Source of the DNA: Actinomyces sp. oral taxon 448 str. F0400
GTDB taxonomy: Bacteria > Actinomycetota > Actinomycetes > Actinomycetales > Actinomycetaceae
Length of the DNA: 64,000 nucleotides
Reading direction: 5' to 3'
Assembly: GCF_000220835.1 (NCBI RefSeq)
Contig: NZ_GL985606.1
Coordinates: forward strand, 2,601,646 to 2,665,645
Positions 1 through 8,355 of the stretch are shown here, piece after piece (the stretch's first letter is position 1; each line of letters opens with the position of its first letter). The translations under genes were made by a program, and so were the position numbers. Below the pieces are notes generated by a model. The model had not been told where the DNA came from. It was given only the letters and a program-made list of their open reading frames with translations, and did no database searches.

Positions 1-1345
1 CGCCCTTGGAGGCGGCCGAGGCGCCCGCTCCGGAACCGCCCCCGCCCGAAGCGCCCCCGCCGGGACCGCTGAGCTGGCTGCCCCTGATGGACCCGGTGGG
101 GATCTGGCCGAGCTGGCCGCCCGACATGGACATCCCGGCGGCCCCGCCGGCCGTCGCGGCGACCATGGGCGTCACGAACCGCATGAGGGCGGGCATGGCG
201 AACAGGGCCAGGACCATGAGGATGATGCCGGTGATGGCGCTGATGAGCCCGGTTCCGTCATCGCTGAAGGCGTCCGCTCCAGCGAGCCTGAAGGCGGCGG
301 CGTAGACGATCGCAGCCGCCGGCTTGTACATGATGAAGGCGGTCAGCCAGCCGATGCACTTGGTGAACCAGGACTTGCCGGTCTGGGTGTTGGTGAACGA
401 GGCGGTCAGCGGCAGGACGCCGCACAGGATCACGAGCATTCCACTGCGGACGATCATGAGCGCGATCTGAATGCACGAGGCGATGAGGGCGATCAGCCCC
501 AGGACGATGATCGTCATGGCGGGCAGCGGCGTCGGCGAGGAGGAGGACAGAGACAGCAGTGCACTGATGTTCTCGGCGAATCCGCCTCCGTCCAGAGATC
601 GATCGATGACCCATGAGGAGAAGCCGTCCGCCGCGGTGACCAGCAGACTGACAATAGTGACGCCCGCGCCTCCGACGACGATGAGGGTGAGCATGCTCTT
701 GACCGTCTCCAACCCCGGTTCCGCGCGCTGCTCCCATGCCATGCGCACCCCGCCGATAATGACGGACACGATCGCGGCGGCCCCTGTGTACCACCACAGG
801 CTCGACTGCAGGAAGAAGACGGTTCCCCCGCCCTGCGCGTCGGGAACCATGGCGGCCACGATGGAGGTGGCTCCGGATATCATGACGACGGCGCCCAGGA
901 CTATTCCGATCCTGCCCGCCGAGACGATTCCCTCGCCCCGTCGAAGCCCCAGGGCGATCCTGGCCCCGAGCATGAACAGCGCCAGAAGCGCGACGGCCAG
1001 GGCTATCCATGTCACGTATCCCAGGACCGTGTCGATGCCGGAGGAATCCGTTCCCGCGCCTCCCGCCGCGTCCTGGGCCTCTCCGTCGGTCAGCGAGGGG
1101 GTCTTGATATTGACCCAGAACGTGCCCAGGCTCGAGACCGCCTTGCCCAGGGCCTCGGAGATGGAGGAGGACAGCTTCTCGATGGCGCTATCGGCTACCT
1201 TCCCCACGCCGGCCCCCACGACTTCGCCGGTGGCTTCAGCCGCCTTGCCCCATGCGTTGGAGACAGCATCCCCCACCTTGTCCATACCTTTCTCGACATA
1301 GCACAGACTGATGCTGGCAAAATTACCGGTGCACTCATCCGCCAT
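1..1345 (-). CDS. VirB6/TrbL-like conjugation membrane protein, C-terminus cut off
   Basis: The frame is open from the ATG at 1345 to the window edge, giving 448 codons without a stop, so the C-terminus lies outside. An SD sequence (GGAGG) precedes the start, 3 bases after the upstream gene stops. A hydrophilic N-terminal ~100 residues is followed by at least six hydrophobic segments between about 105 and 400, then a Gly/Ser-rich tail beginning near residue 410. This layout fits the polytopic VirB6/TrbL subunits that form the inner-membrane channel of type IV secretion and conjugation systems. Residues 107-166 closely resemble the small two-helix protein at 2357-2656, including a shared RRGEG loop. 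The family call is by architecture and neighbours, not by a specific motif. Confidence 0.75.
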   Translation of the reverse strand, partial: MADECTGNFASISLCYVEKGMDKVGDAVSNAWGKAAEATGEVVGAGVGKVADSAIEKLSSSISEALGKAVSSLGTFWVNIKTPSLTDGEAQDAAGGAGTDSSGIDTVLGYVTWIALAVALLALFMLGARIALGLRRGEGIVSAGRIGIVLGAVVMISGATSIVAAMVPDAQGGGTVFFLQSSLWWYTGAAAIVSVIIGGVRMAWEQRAEPGLETVKSMLTLIVVGGAGVTIVSLLVTAADGFSSWVIDRSLDGGGFAENISALLSLSSSSPTPLPAMTIIVLGLIALIASCIQIALMIVRSGMLVILCGVLPLTASFTNTQTGKSWFTKCIGWLTAFIMYKPAAAIVYAAAFRLAGADAFSDDGTGLISAITGIILMVLALFAMPALMRFVTPMVAATAGGAAGMSMSGGQLGQIPTGSIRGSQLSGPGGGASGGGGSGAGASAASKG

Positions 1346-1348
1346 CGG

Positions 1349-2107
1349 TCAGGACCTCCAGACGATGTAGTTGTCCAAAGTGGGAATCATAGCGAGGTTG
1401 AGCGGGCTCTGAGTCTCGGAACTCAGCTTCCAATCGCCGTTCTGCCACACCAGGTACTCCACCGCCGACGCGACATACGGATTCCCGTTTATAAGACCGG
1501 AGAACCCGATGTCTATCGTCGCCGAGTCCCCGCTGTAGCTGAGCACCTTGAAACCGATCGAGTTGACTCTGGCGCCGGTGGTCGTATCAGCATCGGTGTT
1601 CTCCTCTAGAATCTGATCGTGATACGTACCGTCGGCAGTGACGTACGCGAACCATTCCTTGATGGATACCGGATTGTTCGCCTGCGCCGCAGCGGTCGCA
1701 GCGGCGAAGACAGCCCCCTGCGGGGAGTGCTGGAAGCAGTACCTGTATCCCTCATCGGCCGTGGCGGCCGGGCCGTACTGGTCGGAAGTCGGGTACGGGA
1801 AGACCCCGATGTAATCCCACTGCGCCTGAGGAGCCTGCGACACGGTCCCGTTCATGACCACCCCCGTCAGGCCGCACACACTGTCCGACTCGGCCTCCTG
1901 GGGCGGCGCGCTCCCTGAGGAGTCCGCCGAAGCGGCGTCGGAGCCGCCGGAGGACGCTGTGGCGCTGGTCGCAGGCGTCCTCCCTCCCCCTTTGTGCGTC
2001 ACGACCACGACGATTCCGAGGATCACCACGAGCGCCACCACCAGCGCCGACGCGATGAATCCCGGCCGTGTGAACGGCGAGGCCGCCCCCTCTTCTTCCT
2101 CACTCAT
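1349..2107 (-). CDS. Membrane-anchored NTF2/VirB8-like protein
   Basis: This 252-residue protein has an acidic N-terminus (MSEEEEGAA), one transmembrane helix at about residues 17-37 and a Ser/Ala-rich linker to about 75. The extracytoplasmic domain ends in a beta-rich segment resembling NTF2-like folds (YLVWQNGDWKLSSE near the C-terminus). A single anchor plus an outside NTF2-like domain is the VirB8/TcpC layout of conjugation scaffolds. An SD-like GAAGAAGG precedes the ATG. It sits 3 bases upstream of the VirB6-like gene and shares its operon. VirB8 function is inferred from topology and context; I do not recognise the exact family. Confidence 0.65.
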   Translation of the reverse strand: MSEEEEGAASPFTRPGFIASALVVALVVILGIVVVVTHKGGGRTPATSATASSGGSDAASADSSGSAPPQEAESDSVCGLTGVVMNGTVSQAPQAQWDYIGVFPYPTSDQYGPAATADEGYRYCFQHSPQGAVFAAATAAAQANNPVSIKEWFAYVTADGTYHDQILEENTDADTTTGARVNSIGFKVLSYSGDSATIDIGFSGLINGNPYVASAVEYLVWQNGDWKLSSETQSPLNLAMIPTLDNYIVWRS

Positions 2108-2356
2108 CGAGAACCTTCTTCCCTGCGGGACCCGTCGTTGCGGGCAGCATCATCAATGAACGTCGACCGGCATCGGGTGAACGTCGTCGGCCGTCGGAAA
2201 GGCGCCGAGGGGGGCCGCCGCCGGAAGGCGACGAACGCCGACGCGTCGGTCGGCGGCCGCGGCGGGGCCGCCGACCGACGCGGCGCCGCCCCGCAGCCCG
2301 CCAGTCCTGCTTCAGCGCCGCTCCGATGCCGCGGGAGGCGGCCACGGCCGCCCGTC

Positions 2357-2656
2357 TCACGTGGCCAGGAAGCTGATCAGCGAGGCGCCGCCTGAGATAA
2401 TGATCACGCCGCCCATGATCCAGCCGAGCCTGGCGACGTTCTCACCGCCTTCACCGCGACGCGACTGCACGGCCATCATCGCTCCGGCGGCGAAGATCGC
2501 TAGAATGCACACGGCTAGGCAGACCCATTTGGCCCAGCCGAGCACGGTCGTGACATTCGAGGTGCCGGGTGGCTGGACCGGATCGGGGTCCGGCAGATCC
2601 GCGGCGAACGCGGACAAATGGGATGCCCCATTGATCAGGGACGCTGCAGCACTCAT
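2357..2656 (-). CDS. Small two-helix membrane protein, VirB2 pilin-like
   Basis: A 99-residue protein with a 30-residue Pro-containing N-terminal stretch and two hydrophobic helices at about 38-63 and 75-97, separated by a basic loop (SRRGEGGEN). The size and helix-loop-helix layout match VirB2/TrbC-type pilin subunits and PrgI-like proteins. The ATG at 2656 lies 7 bases after AAAGGAG, better placed than the ATG at 2662 that almost touches the SD. The helices align with residues 107-166 of the VirB6-like protein. The 249 bases between this gene and the next show only an arginine-rich open frame that I do not accept as a gene. Confidence 0.65.
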   Translation of the reverse strand: MSAAASLINGASHLSAFAADLPDPDPVQPPGTSNVTTVLGWAKWVCLAVCILAIFAAGAMMAVQSRRGEGGENVARLGWIMGGVIIISGGASLISFLAT

Positions 2657-2687
2657 TGACATACTCCTTTCGTGTCGGCGACGGTCG

Positions 2688-3311
2688 TCACCGGGGTGCT
2701 GTTAATGAAACAAGGTCTTTCACCAGGCGCCGGACCTGACGCGGAAGGTCATCGAGTGCGGGCGCCTGGCCCAGGCGCCACGCCTCCACCCACGGCAGCG
2801 ACCATGTGCGCGGAGCGCCTCCGGCGACCAGCTTGGACAGATCCCGCAAGGGACGCGGAAGCCGTCCGGGCGCATCCGCCATCAGAACAAGCCCCAGCAA
2901 CTCGATATGCGGAACCGTCCGACTCGCCCATTGCGTGAGGACCGCACGAGCACGCATGAGCCCCTGCGAACTCGTGCGCGTCACGAGTACGGTGGGCGAC
3001 GCCTGCGGACAGGGGGCGGGCCACCAGTGCCCGGCCGCCCGCCACCGATCGTCGAGGTCGGCCAGAGTCGACTCACCGGATCCGCCGTGCGCTCCGAGCA
3101 CCCACAACGGGACGCCGGGGACGGGCCGCGCCGCAATCGGCAGCATGGCGGTCTCATCGGGGGTGGCCACCCCGTGCTGCGGGGTGGCCGGTCCCGTCAG
3201 CGCAGGCAATGGATCGGGGGTCTGTTCCTGCGGCTCGTCACGAGGGGCACGGGTCGACCGCGTCACCCAAGGATTGGTGGTGGACACTAGGGAGGGGCTC
3301 CGTCTCGACAT
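2688..3311 (-). CDS. ParA-related protein with degenerate P-loop
   Basis: A 207-residue protein. After a ~65-residue polar N-terminus it has VLGAHGGSGESTLADL, which resembles the deviant Walker A of ParA/MinD proteins but has Glu where the ATP-contacting Lys or Thr normally lies. It has no clear Walker B. Small proteins of this type (I believe the DUF6668 group) occur in actinobacterial mobile elements; this is recalled, not searched. There is no good SD before the ATG. A TATTAC hexamer at 3324-3329 could drive a short-leader transcript. It may regulate or partner the full ParA-like ATPase encoded at 5095-6798. Confidence 0.6.
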   Translation of the reverse strand: MSRRSPSLVSTTNPWVTRSTRAPRDEPQEQTPDPLPALTGPATPQHGVATPDETAMLPIAARPVPGVPLWVLGAHGGSGESTLADLDDRWRAAGHWWPAPCPQASPTVLVTRTSSQGLMRARAVLTQWASRTVPHIELLGLVLMADAPGRLPRPLRDLSKLVAGGAPRTWSLPWVEAWRLGQAPALDDLPRQVRRLVKDLVSLTAPR

Positions 3312-3467
3312 CTAGGGGGGCGTCGTAATACCGACGTTATCAGCCATCGGGACGAGAGGTAAAGGCTTCTGCTCGAGCAGACGGATCGATGCGTTCTCAA
3401 CACGACCCCGACAAATATGGGAACGTCCTATAAGGTGATCGAGAGCTCGTATGTCGCAGGAGTGTCC

Positions 3468-4064
3468 TTACTGCGAGTCGGACCTCAACTCGGAGACCCG
3501 CCATTGCCCGGCGTCATCCTTGGTCAGCGTGATCCAGTAGCGGCTCGTCCGGATCTGCCCCGTCCAGCCCGCGTCATTCATCGCCTGGCAGGTGACGGCG
3601 CGCGCCCGGGCCACACGGGTGCTGGTGTCCGGCGGAGGGTCGTCGATGTCCCGATTGAGATCCAGGACGGCGTCGTAGGCGTTGTGGGCCACCAGGTCCT
3701 GCCAGTGGGAGCCGGGTCGGGCGACCTCGGACTCGGCGGTCGCGCGAGGCAGATGAGGATCGTCCCAGCGCCCGCCGCGGACGTCGACGGCCACGGAGGT
3801 CAGGTCCGTGCGGGCGTCCTGGACCGTGCGGGTCAGGGCGACGGCGTCGGCCACGGCGTCCGGATCCGTCAGGTCGACGGCGTCGGGGTCGAGATCGAGA
3901 GCGGCCGGCCACGGGCTGACCGACGGGCTCGAGCTCTGCGCGTCCGCGGCGGGCGAGCCGTCGGCGGACGCCGTGGACGCGGACTGGGGGCGGCCGTGCC
4001 CCGCGCAGGCGGTCAAACCGGCCGTCAGCACCAGGACGGCGGCGAGAATGGCAGTCGAACGCAT
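3468..4064 (-). CDS. Secreted lipoprotein of the conjugation-like module
   Basis: This 198-residue protein starts with a signal peptide and lipobox (VLTAGLTAC, Cys19), so it should be lipid-anchored outside the cell. A Ser/Ala-rich linker runs to about residue 48. The rest is soluble, with a C-terminal segment (YWITLTKDDAGQWRVSEL) that looks like the last strands of an NTF2-like fold. The ATG at 4064 follows GGGGGA with good spacing; the frame continues upstream of it but only as a shadow of the hydrolase gene. It lies 86 bases downstream of that gene in the same orientation. It may be an extracytoplasmic partner of the secretion channel; the exact role is unknown. Confidence 0.7.
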   Translation of the reverse strand: MRSTAILAAVLVLTAGLTACAGHGRPQSASTASADGSPAADAQSSSPSVSPWPAALDLDPDAVDLTDPDAVADAVALTRTVQDARTDLTSVAVDVRGGRWDDPHLPRATAESEVARPGSHWQDLVAHNAYDAVLDLNRDIDDPPPDTSTRVARARAVTCQAMNDAGWTGQIRTSRYWITLTKDDAGQWRVSELRSDSQ

Positions 4065-4150
4065 GATATGTGTCCCCCGCGAAGTCGGAAGCCGGTCGAA
4101 GACTGCTCGGGAGCCCGCCCTGAAGGGCCGCTCAGCAGCTGTCGGACCGG

Positions 4151-5098
4151 TTAGTCGAGATGAACGAAGTACGGGCCGCCATCCATCGTGTAGACGGCGG
4201 TCTCCCTGACGGGCACGCCCTCGGTGGGCGCTTCGACGATCGTGTCGTTGCCGGCCCAGATGGCGACGTGACCGCTCCAGCACACCAGATCTCCGGGCTG
4301 GGCCTCCTCCTTGCTGACCTGCGTGCCCGACGAGCACTGACTGCCCGAGGAGTGCTGCAGCTCGACCCCGGCCTCCGAGTAGGCGACCATGACCAGGCCC
4401 GAGCAGTCGTAGCCCACCGAATCCGATGCGGCTCCCCACACGTAGGGCATGCCGATCCTGGCACGCGCCGAGGCAAGGACCTGCTGCCCGCGGTCACCCC
4501 CACCGCCACCGGTCGATCCCTCGTACTTGCTGGCGTTGGCCGTGATGACCTCGACGTAGTGCGTGGTCTCCCCGTACGGAGGCACTCCCCCGTACTGCTC
4601 GACCGCCCCGGCGCCCGCGTTGTAGGCCGCCAGGGTCAGGCTCACCACGTCACCGCTGGCCGCGCCCTGGTCGATGTACCCCTGCACCTGCCCGGCTAGG
4701 CCGCACATGTAGTTCCCCTGCGACCAGATCGCGTCAATGGGATTGTTGATGTCCGCCACGCCGTCACCATCACCGTCCATGCCCGACGACGCCCAGGTCG
4801 CCGGCATGAACTGAGCGATCCCCTGCGCCCCCGCACTCGACCCGACCTGCGGCTGCCACCCCGACTCCTGCTCGATCTGCGCAGCCAGCAGGGCGGGAGT
4901 GATCGCTTCGCACACCGACCCCGCCCGAGTAATGACATCAACATACTCACTCGGCACATTCGCGACCGACTTGTTGCCGCCTCCGCCCTCGCCGCCGGAA
5001 TCCCCCGTATCCACGAGCAGGAGCACGGAGACCGGGAGCAGGAGGATCGACATCAGGGCGAGTCCCGCGGCGATGAGTATGCCGGTGGTCCGGTTCAT
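4151..5098 (-). CDS. Bifunctional wall hydrolase: lytic transglycosylase plus NlpC/P60 peptidase
   Basis: The 315-residue protein has an N-terminal membrane anchor or signal (residues ~7-30), then a lysozyme-like SLT domain with the catalytic Glu in IEQESGW and the supporting AGAQGIAQFMPATW and AAYNAGAGAV motifs. A Gly-rich linker leads to an NlpC/P60 domain with catalytic Cys in YDCSGLV and His in SGHVAIW. Such two-domain enzymes cut glycan strands and stem peptides to let a secretion channel cross the wall, like VirB1 or Tn916 Orf14 homologues. Its ATG overlaps the stop of the ParA-like gene (ATGA), so the two are probably translationally coupled. Domain calls are firm; the conjugation role is from context. 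Confidence 0.9.
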   Translation of the reverse strand: MNRTTGILIAAGLALMSILLLPVSVLLLVDTGDSGGEGGGGNKSVANVPSEYVDVITRAGSVCEAITPALLAAQIEQESGWQPQVGSSAGAQGIAQFMPATWASSGMDGDGDGVADINNPIDAIWSQGNYMCGLAGQVQGYIDQGAASGDVVSLTLAAYNAGAGAVEQYGGVPPYGETTHYVEVITANASKYEGSTGGGGGDRGQQVLASARARIGMPYVWGAASDSVGYDCSGLVMVAYSEAGVELQHSSGSQCSSGTQVSKEEAQPGDLVCWSGHVAIWAGNDTIVEAPTEGVPVRETAVYTMDGGPYFVHLD

Positions 5099-6798
5099 AG
5101 GGTTTCTCCCGCCGTCGTGCTCAACGTGGTGGCCAGGGCCGCCGACGCCGAGATCCAGGCCTGGCGCGTGGCCGGCGCCAGGGAGTCCAGGCGCAGGGGC
5201 CGATCGGACATGGCCGCGTCGTAGGGAATGGCGACAGCGCTGCGGGAGATCCGGGAGAACGCCTCGACGAACTCCCGGGGCTCGGGCTCGGTTCTGGAAC
5301 TGCGGGAGACGATCACCAGCGCCCGGCGGGCCAACCGGGCCGCACGAGCATCGGCGCGGGAGAGCTCGTCGAGCAGGAGGCGCGCCGACTCGGCGTGCTC
5401 GGGCCGGGTGATGGTGGGCACCACGAGGGCGTCGGCGCGGGCGATCGCGGCGCGCCACAGGGGCGAACTCTCATCGTTGCTGGAATCGATGACGATCAGC
5501 CGGTAGTACCTGGACAGCACATCGTGCGCCCGCTGGAAGGTCGAGGCGTCCAGGACGGTGGCATCGGTCAGGACCTCGGAGCGCGAGCGCAGCACGTCAT
5601 AGCAGTCCTGCTGCTGGTGGTGGACGAGACCGGCGATGTGGGCCGGCCGGGCCCGCAGGGCCAGCAGACGGTCGGCGCAGGCCAGGAGGTCGATCACGGT
5701 GGAAGCGTGGGGGCCCGGCTCGGTGCGCCAGCTCAGGGTGCCGCGCGTGGGGCTGTTGTCGAAGGCGACGACCCCCGCCCCACCGTAGCGGGCGAATACC
5801 GCGCTCAGCAGGATCGTCGTGGGCGTTTTGCCGGCACCGCCCTTGCCGTTGACCACTGCGACGGTGCGCGGCCCCCGCCAGTGGGCGGACACGGCGGCCG
5901 CCTCCGCCCGGTGCAGCAGTTCAGTCGACGAGGGCGACAGGTGCAGCCCCACGTGGTTGACCGCCCCGCGCCAGCCCGTGGACGCCGGCGACTGCCTGGC
6001 GGTTTCGGGCGGCGGGGCTGGAGCATCGGCCGATGCGGCGGGCGGTCGCATCCCCCTCGCAATTCTCCGCTCCTCCGGCGGCCCTGCGCCATCCGCGAGC
6101 GGGCGCGCGGGGCCGCCGAACGCGGTCGGAGCGGAGGCCTCCCGTCCACCCCGGTCGCGGCGCTCCCTGCGTCGCCGTCCGCGGCTGCTCGGCTCGATCT
6201 CCGCGGAGGCGGATGCGGTCCGAGCGGTCGCGGCGGGGACCGGGTCCGGCACGTACATGATCGGCCCGGTCGGCTCAGCCAGTCCCGCCGGCTCAGCCGG
6301 CCCGATCGGGGTCGAGACGGCCGGAGGCGACGCCGGAGCCGCCGGTCCCGCAGCGACTGGAACCGGCGACGATGCGGATGACGGCACGGCCGGCGGGGGA
6401 GGCGGAGGAGGAAGCCGGGAGGGAGGATCGGAGTCGGCGAAGATCCGTTCGAGCCCCGAAACCCCCGACGCGGTCGCCGCTCCCCTGCCCGCTCGAGGTC
6501 CGGCGTCGACGCCCGCATCCGACTCCGATTCCTCGTCCGGATCCGCATCGTCGCTGCTGACGGTGCCGTCCGGATGAATGTCGACCTGCCAGGTTCCGGT
6601 GGGCTCCTGGATGGAGGTGGGGATCGCCCTGCCGAGAGCGGCGGCGCGCCGGGCGATGAAGTCGACGACGACGGCGCGGGCGCCCTCCAGATTCTCGGTC
6701 TCGGGCGTGCTGGTGACGCCACCGATGTTGATGCGCACGCGCCCCTCCTGGCTTAGGGAGACCTCAGCGCGGGGCCAGACGGTGGCAGCGCTCATCAT
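5095..6798 (-). CDS. ParA/MinD-like ATPase with long Pro/Ala-rich N-terminus
   Basis: This 567-residue protein has a Pro/Ala/Ser-rich N-terminal half (about 1-285) and a C-terminal P-loop ATPase. The Walker A motif is VNGKGGAGKTPTT, with the signature Lys of ParA proteins but Pro in the position after GKT. Walker A-prime is AFDNSPTRGTLSWR and Walker B is LIVIDSSND. Related ATPases accompany actinobacterial conjugation and ESX loci. Two ATGs lie in tandem (6798 and 6795) behind GAGGA; the second is better spaced. It is the first gene of the minus-strand module. A role in positioning DNA or the secretion apparatus is an inference. Confidence 0.8.
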   Translation of the reverse strand: MMSAATVWPRAEVSLSQEGRVRINIGGVTSTPETENLEGARAVVVDFIARRAAALGRAIPTSIQEPTGTWQVDIHPDGTVSSDDADPDEESESDAGVDAGPRAGRGAATASGVSGLERIFADSDPPSRLPPPPPPPAVPSSASSPVPVAAGPAAPASPPAVSTPIGPAEPAGLAEPTGPIMYVPDPVPAATARTASASAEIEPSSRGRRRRERRDRGGREASAPTAFGGPARPLADGAGPPEERRIARGMRPPAASADAPAPPPETARQSPASTGWRGAVNHVGLHLSPSSTELLHRAEAAAVSAHWRGPRTVAVVNGKGGAGKTPTTILLSAVFARYGGAGVVAFDNSPTRGTLSWRTEPGPHASTVIDLLACADRLLALRARPAHIAGLVHHQQQDCYDVLRSRSEVLTDATVLDASTFQRAHDVLSRYYRLIVIDSSNDESSPLWRAAIARADALVVPTITRPEHAESARLLLDELSRADARAARLARRALVIVSRSSRTEPEPREFVEAFSRISRSAVAIPYDAAMSDRPLRLDSLAPATRQAWISASAALATTLSTTAGETL

Positions 6799-6960
6799 TC
6801 GTCCTCGTGTCGGGGTATCTGGGGCTTTACGGACGGTGTCATGCGCGTCGCAGGGGACTGTGCGGTCGGGCCCGGACGCGACAGGGCGGGCACCGATCGT
6901 GCAGGCGGGGCGTGATCACCCGATCATGCGTGCGACCACGACGAACGACAGGGTCGACGA

Positions 6961-6990
6961 CATGATGCGGCATGACGCACCATGACGCGG
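6961..6990. repeat. Three 10-bp iterated units
   Basis: Successive decamers catgatgcgg, catgacgcac and catgacgcgg lie about 165 bases upstream of the ParA-like start. Phasing at one helical turn would suit a repressor or partition-type protein binding one face. Function is inferred only. Confidence 0.5.
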
Positions 6991-7140
6991 CCCGGACGCA
7001 CCAGCGTCCGCTCCCGCCGTGAGGGGCCGTGAGGGGCACGGACCAGGAGGAACGCGAGCGCATGGCGCCCGCCGGGCCTCACCATACTCGGCGAGACCGA
7101 TTCGTCACACTCACCGGCAGACGCCGGCGCTCGCCCGCGC

Positions 7141-7210
7141 TCCCGAGCGCCCAGTTCGGCGAGCGGGCCGCCCGAGGTGCCGCGGCCGATCCCGAGCGCC
7201 CAGTTCGGCG
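7141..7210. repeat. 21-bp direct repeat pair
   Basis: tcccgagcgcccagttcggc plus a following g occurs at 7141-7161 and again at 7190-7210, a 49-base period. The pair lies just downstream of the DegT gene stop at 7234. It could be a dispersed genomic repeat, a boundary mark of the module to its left, or part of a terminator. Confidence 0.7.
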
Positions 7211-7233
7211 GGCGGACCGAGGCCCGTCGACGA

Positions 7234-8355
7234 TCAGGCTCCCGCGCCCACGACCGCGGTGACGGCCTCGACGATGCGCGCCAGGTCCGCCCTGGACAGG
7301 GAGGGGTGGACGGGCAGGGACAGGCATTCGCGGGCCGCCTTCTCGGTGCCGGGCAGCTCCAGACCCGGCGCGTAGGGGGCCAGGGATTCCAGCCGGTGGC
7401 AGGGGATCGGGTAGTACACGCCGGTGCCGATCTGCCACTCGTCCTTCAGGGCGGTCTGGATGCGGGTGCGCTCGGCGCCCGTGGCCCCTTCGAAGCGGAC
7501 GGTGTACTGGTGGTAGACGTGGGTGTAGCCCGGGGGCGCGGTGGGGGTGACGACGCCGGCCGCGCCGGCCAGACCCTCGTCCAGGAAGGCCGCGTTGCCC
7601 CGGCGCCGGGCCGTCCACTCGGCCAGTCTGCTCAGCTGGACCCGGCCGACGGCCGCGGACGAGTCGGTCATGCGGTTGTTCAGACCCACCAGTTCGTTGG
7701 CGTACTGCCGCTCCATGCCGTGATTGCGAAGCAGTCGCACCCGGCGCGCCAGTCCGGCGTCGCGAGTGGTGACCATGCCCCCCTCCAAGGAGGTCATGTT
7801 CTTGGTCGCGTAGAAGGAGAAGGATCCCCACGTCCCGAAAGTGCCCACCGGCCGGCCGTCGACGGCGGCGGCATGCGCCTGGGCGCAGTCCTCGAGCACG
7901 GCCAGGCCATGAGCTCGGGCTATCCTCAGGATCTCGGGGATATTGGCCGGCAGACCGTACAGGTGCACCACCTCGATCGCCACGGTGCGCGCCGTGATCG
8001 CGGCCTCGACGCCGGCGGGGTCCAGGGTGAAGGTCACCGGGTCGATGTCGACGAATACGGGGCGGGCCCCCGAGATGACCACGGAGTTGCCCGTGGCCGA
8101 GAAGGTGAAGGACGGCATGATCACCTCGGCGCCCGGCGGGAAGCCGCACGCCAGGGTCGCCAGGTGCTGGGCCGAGGTCCCGGAGTTGACCGCGACGGTG
8201 TGAACTCCGCCGACGACCTGCTCGGAGAACTCCTCCTCGAACGCCGCGACCTGCGGACCCTGAACCACCATCCCCGAGGCGAGGACGGCATCAACGGCGG
8301 ACCGCTCCCGCGGTCCGATCATCGGCTTGGCCACGGGGATGAACTCGTGCGGCAT
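7234..8355 (-). CDS. DegT/DnrJ/EryC1/StrS family sugar aminotransferase
   Basis: A PLP enzyme of 373 residues, of the usual family length. It shows the N-terminal SGTSAQHLA cofactor pocket, the EDCAQAHAA segment and the internal aldimine Lys in SFYATKNMTSLEGGM. Family members aminate keto-sugar nucleotides for polysaccharides or glycans. The ATG at 8355 has AGAGGTGG 6 bases upstream; the open frame beyond it is spurious. No other nucleotide-sugar genes flank it directly, though galE and envelope glycosylation genes lie within 12 kb. The substrate cannot be told from the sequence. Confidence 0.88.
   Translation of the reverse strand: MPHEFIPVAKPMIGPRERSAVDAVLASGMVVQGPQVAAFEEEFSEQVVGGVHTVAVNSGTSAQHLATLACGFPPGAEVIMPSFTFSATGNSVVISGARPVFVDIDPVTFTLDPAGVEAAITARTVAIEVVHLYGLPANIPEILRIARAHGLAVLEDCAQAHAAAVDGRPVGTFGTWGSFSFYATKNMTSLEGGMVTTRDAGLARRVRLLRNHGMERQYANELVGLNNRMTDSSAAVGRVQLSRLAEWTARRRGNAAFLDEGLAGAAGVVTPTAPPGYTHVYHQYTVRFEGATGAERTRIQTALKDEWQIGTGVYYPIPCHRLESLAPYAPGLELPGTEKAARECLSLPVHPSLSRADLARIVEAVTAVVGAGA

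Larger units (their letters stand above)
6799..7233. other. Intergenic region before the conjugation-like module
   Basis: No credible gene. The stretch holds an inverted repeat TGATC-ACCC-GATCA at 6912-6925, three near-identical 10-bp units at 6961-6990, and two copies of a 21-bp repeat at 7141-7161 and 7190-7210. A promoter for the minus-strand module should lie here, but I cannot place its -10 with confidence. Confidence 0.6.

Noticed and set aside
471-1301. Long plus-strand ORF opposite the VirB6-like gene
   Set aside because: It is the antisense shadow of a well-supported membrane protein that runs off the window edge.
2100-2360. 86-codon minus-strand ORF with a GTGA overlap to the pilin-like gene and overlap with the next start
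   Set aside because: The start and end overlaps look like an operon gene, but the product is mostly Arg, Gly and Pro with no fold-like pattern, and it lacks a good SD.
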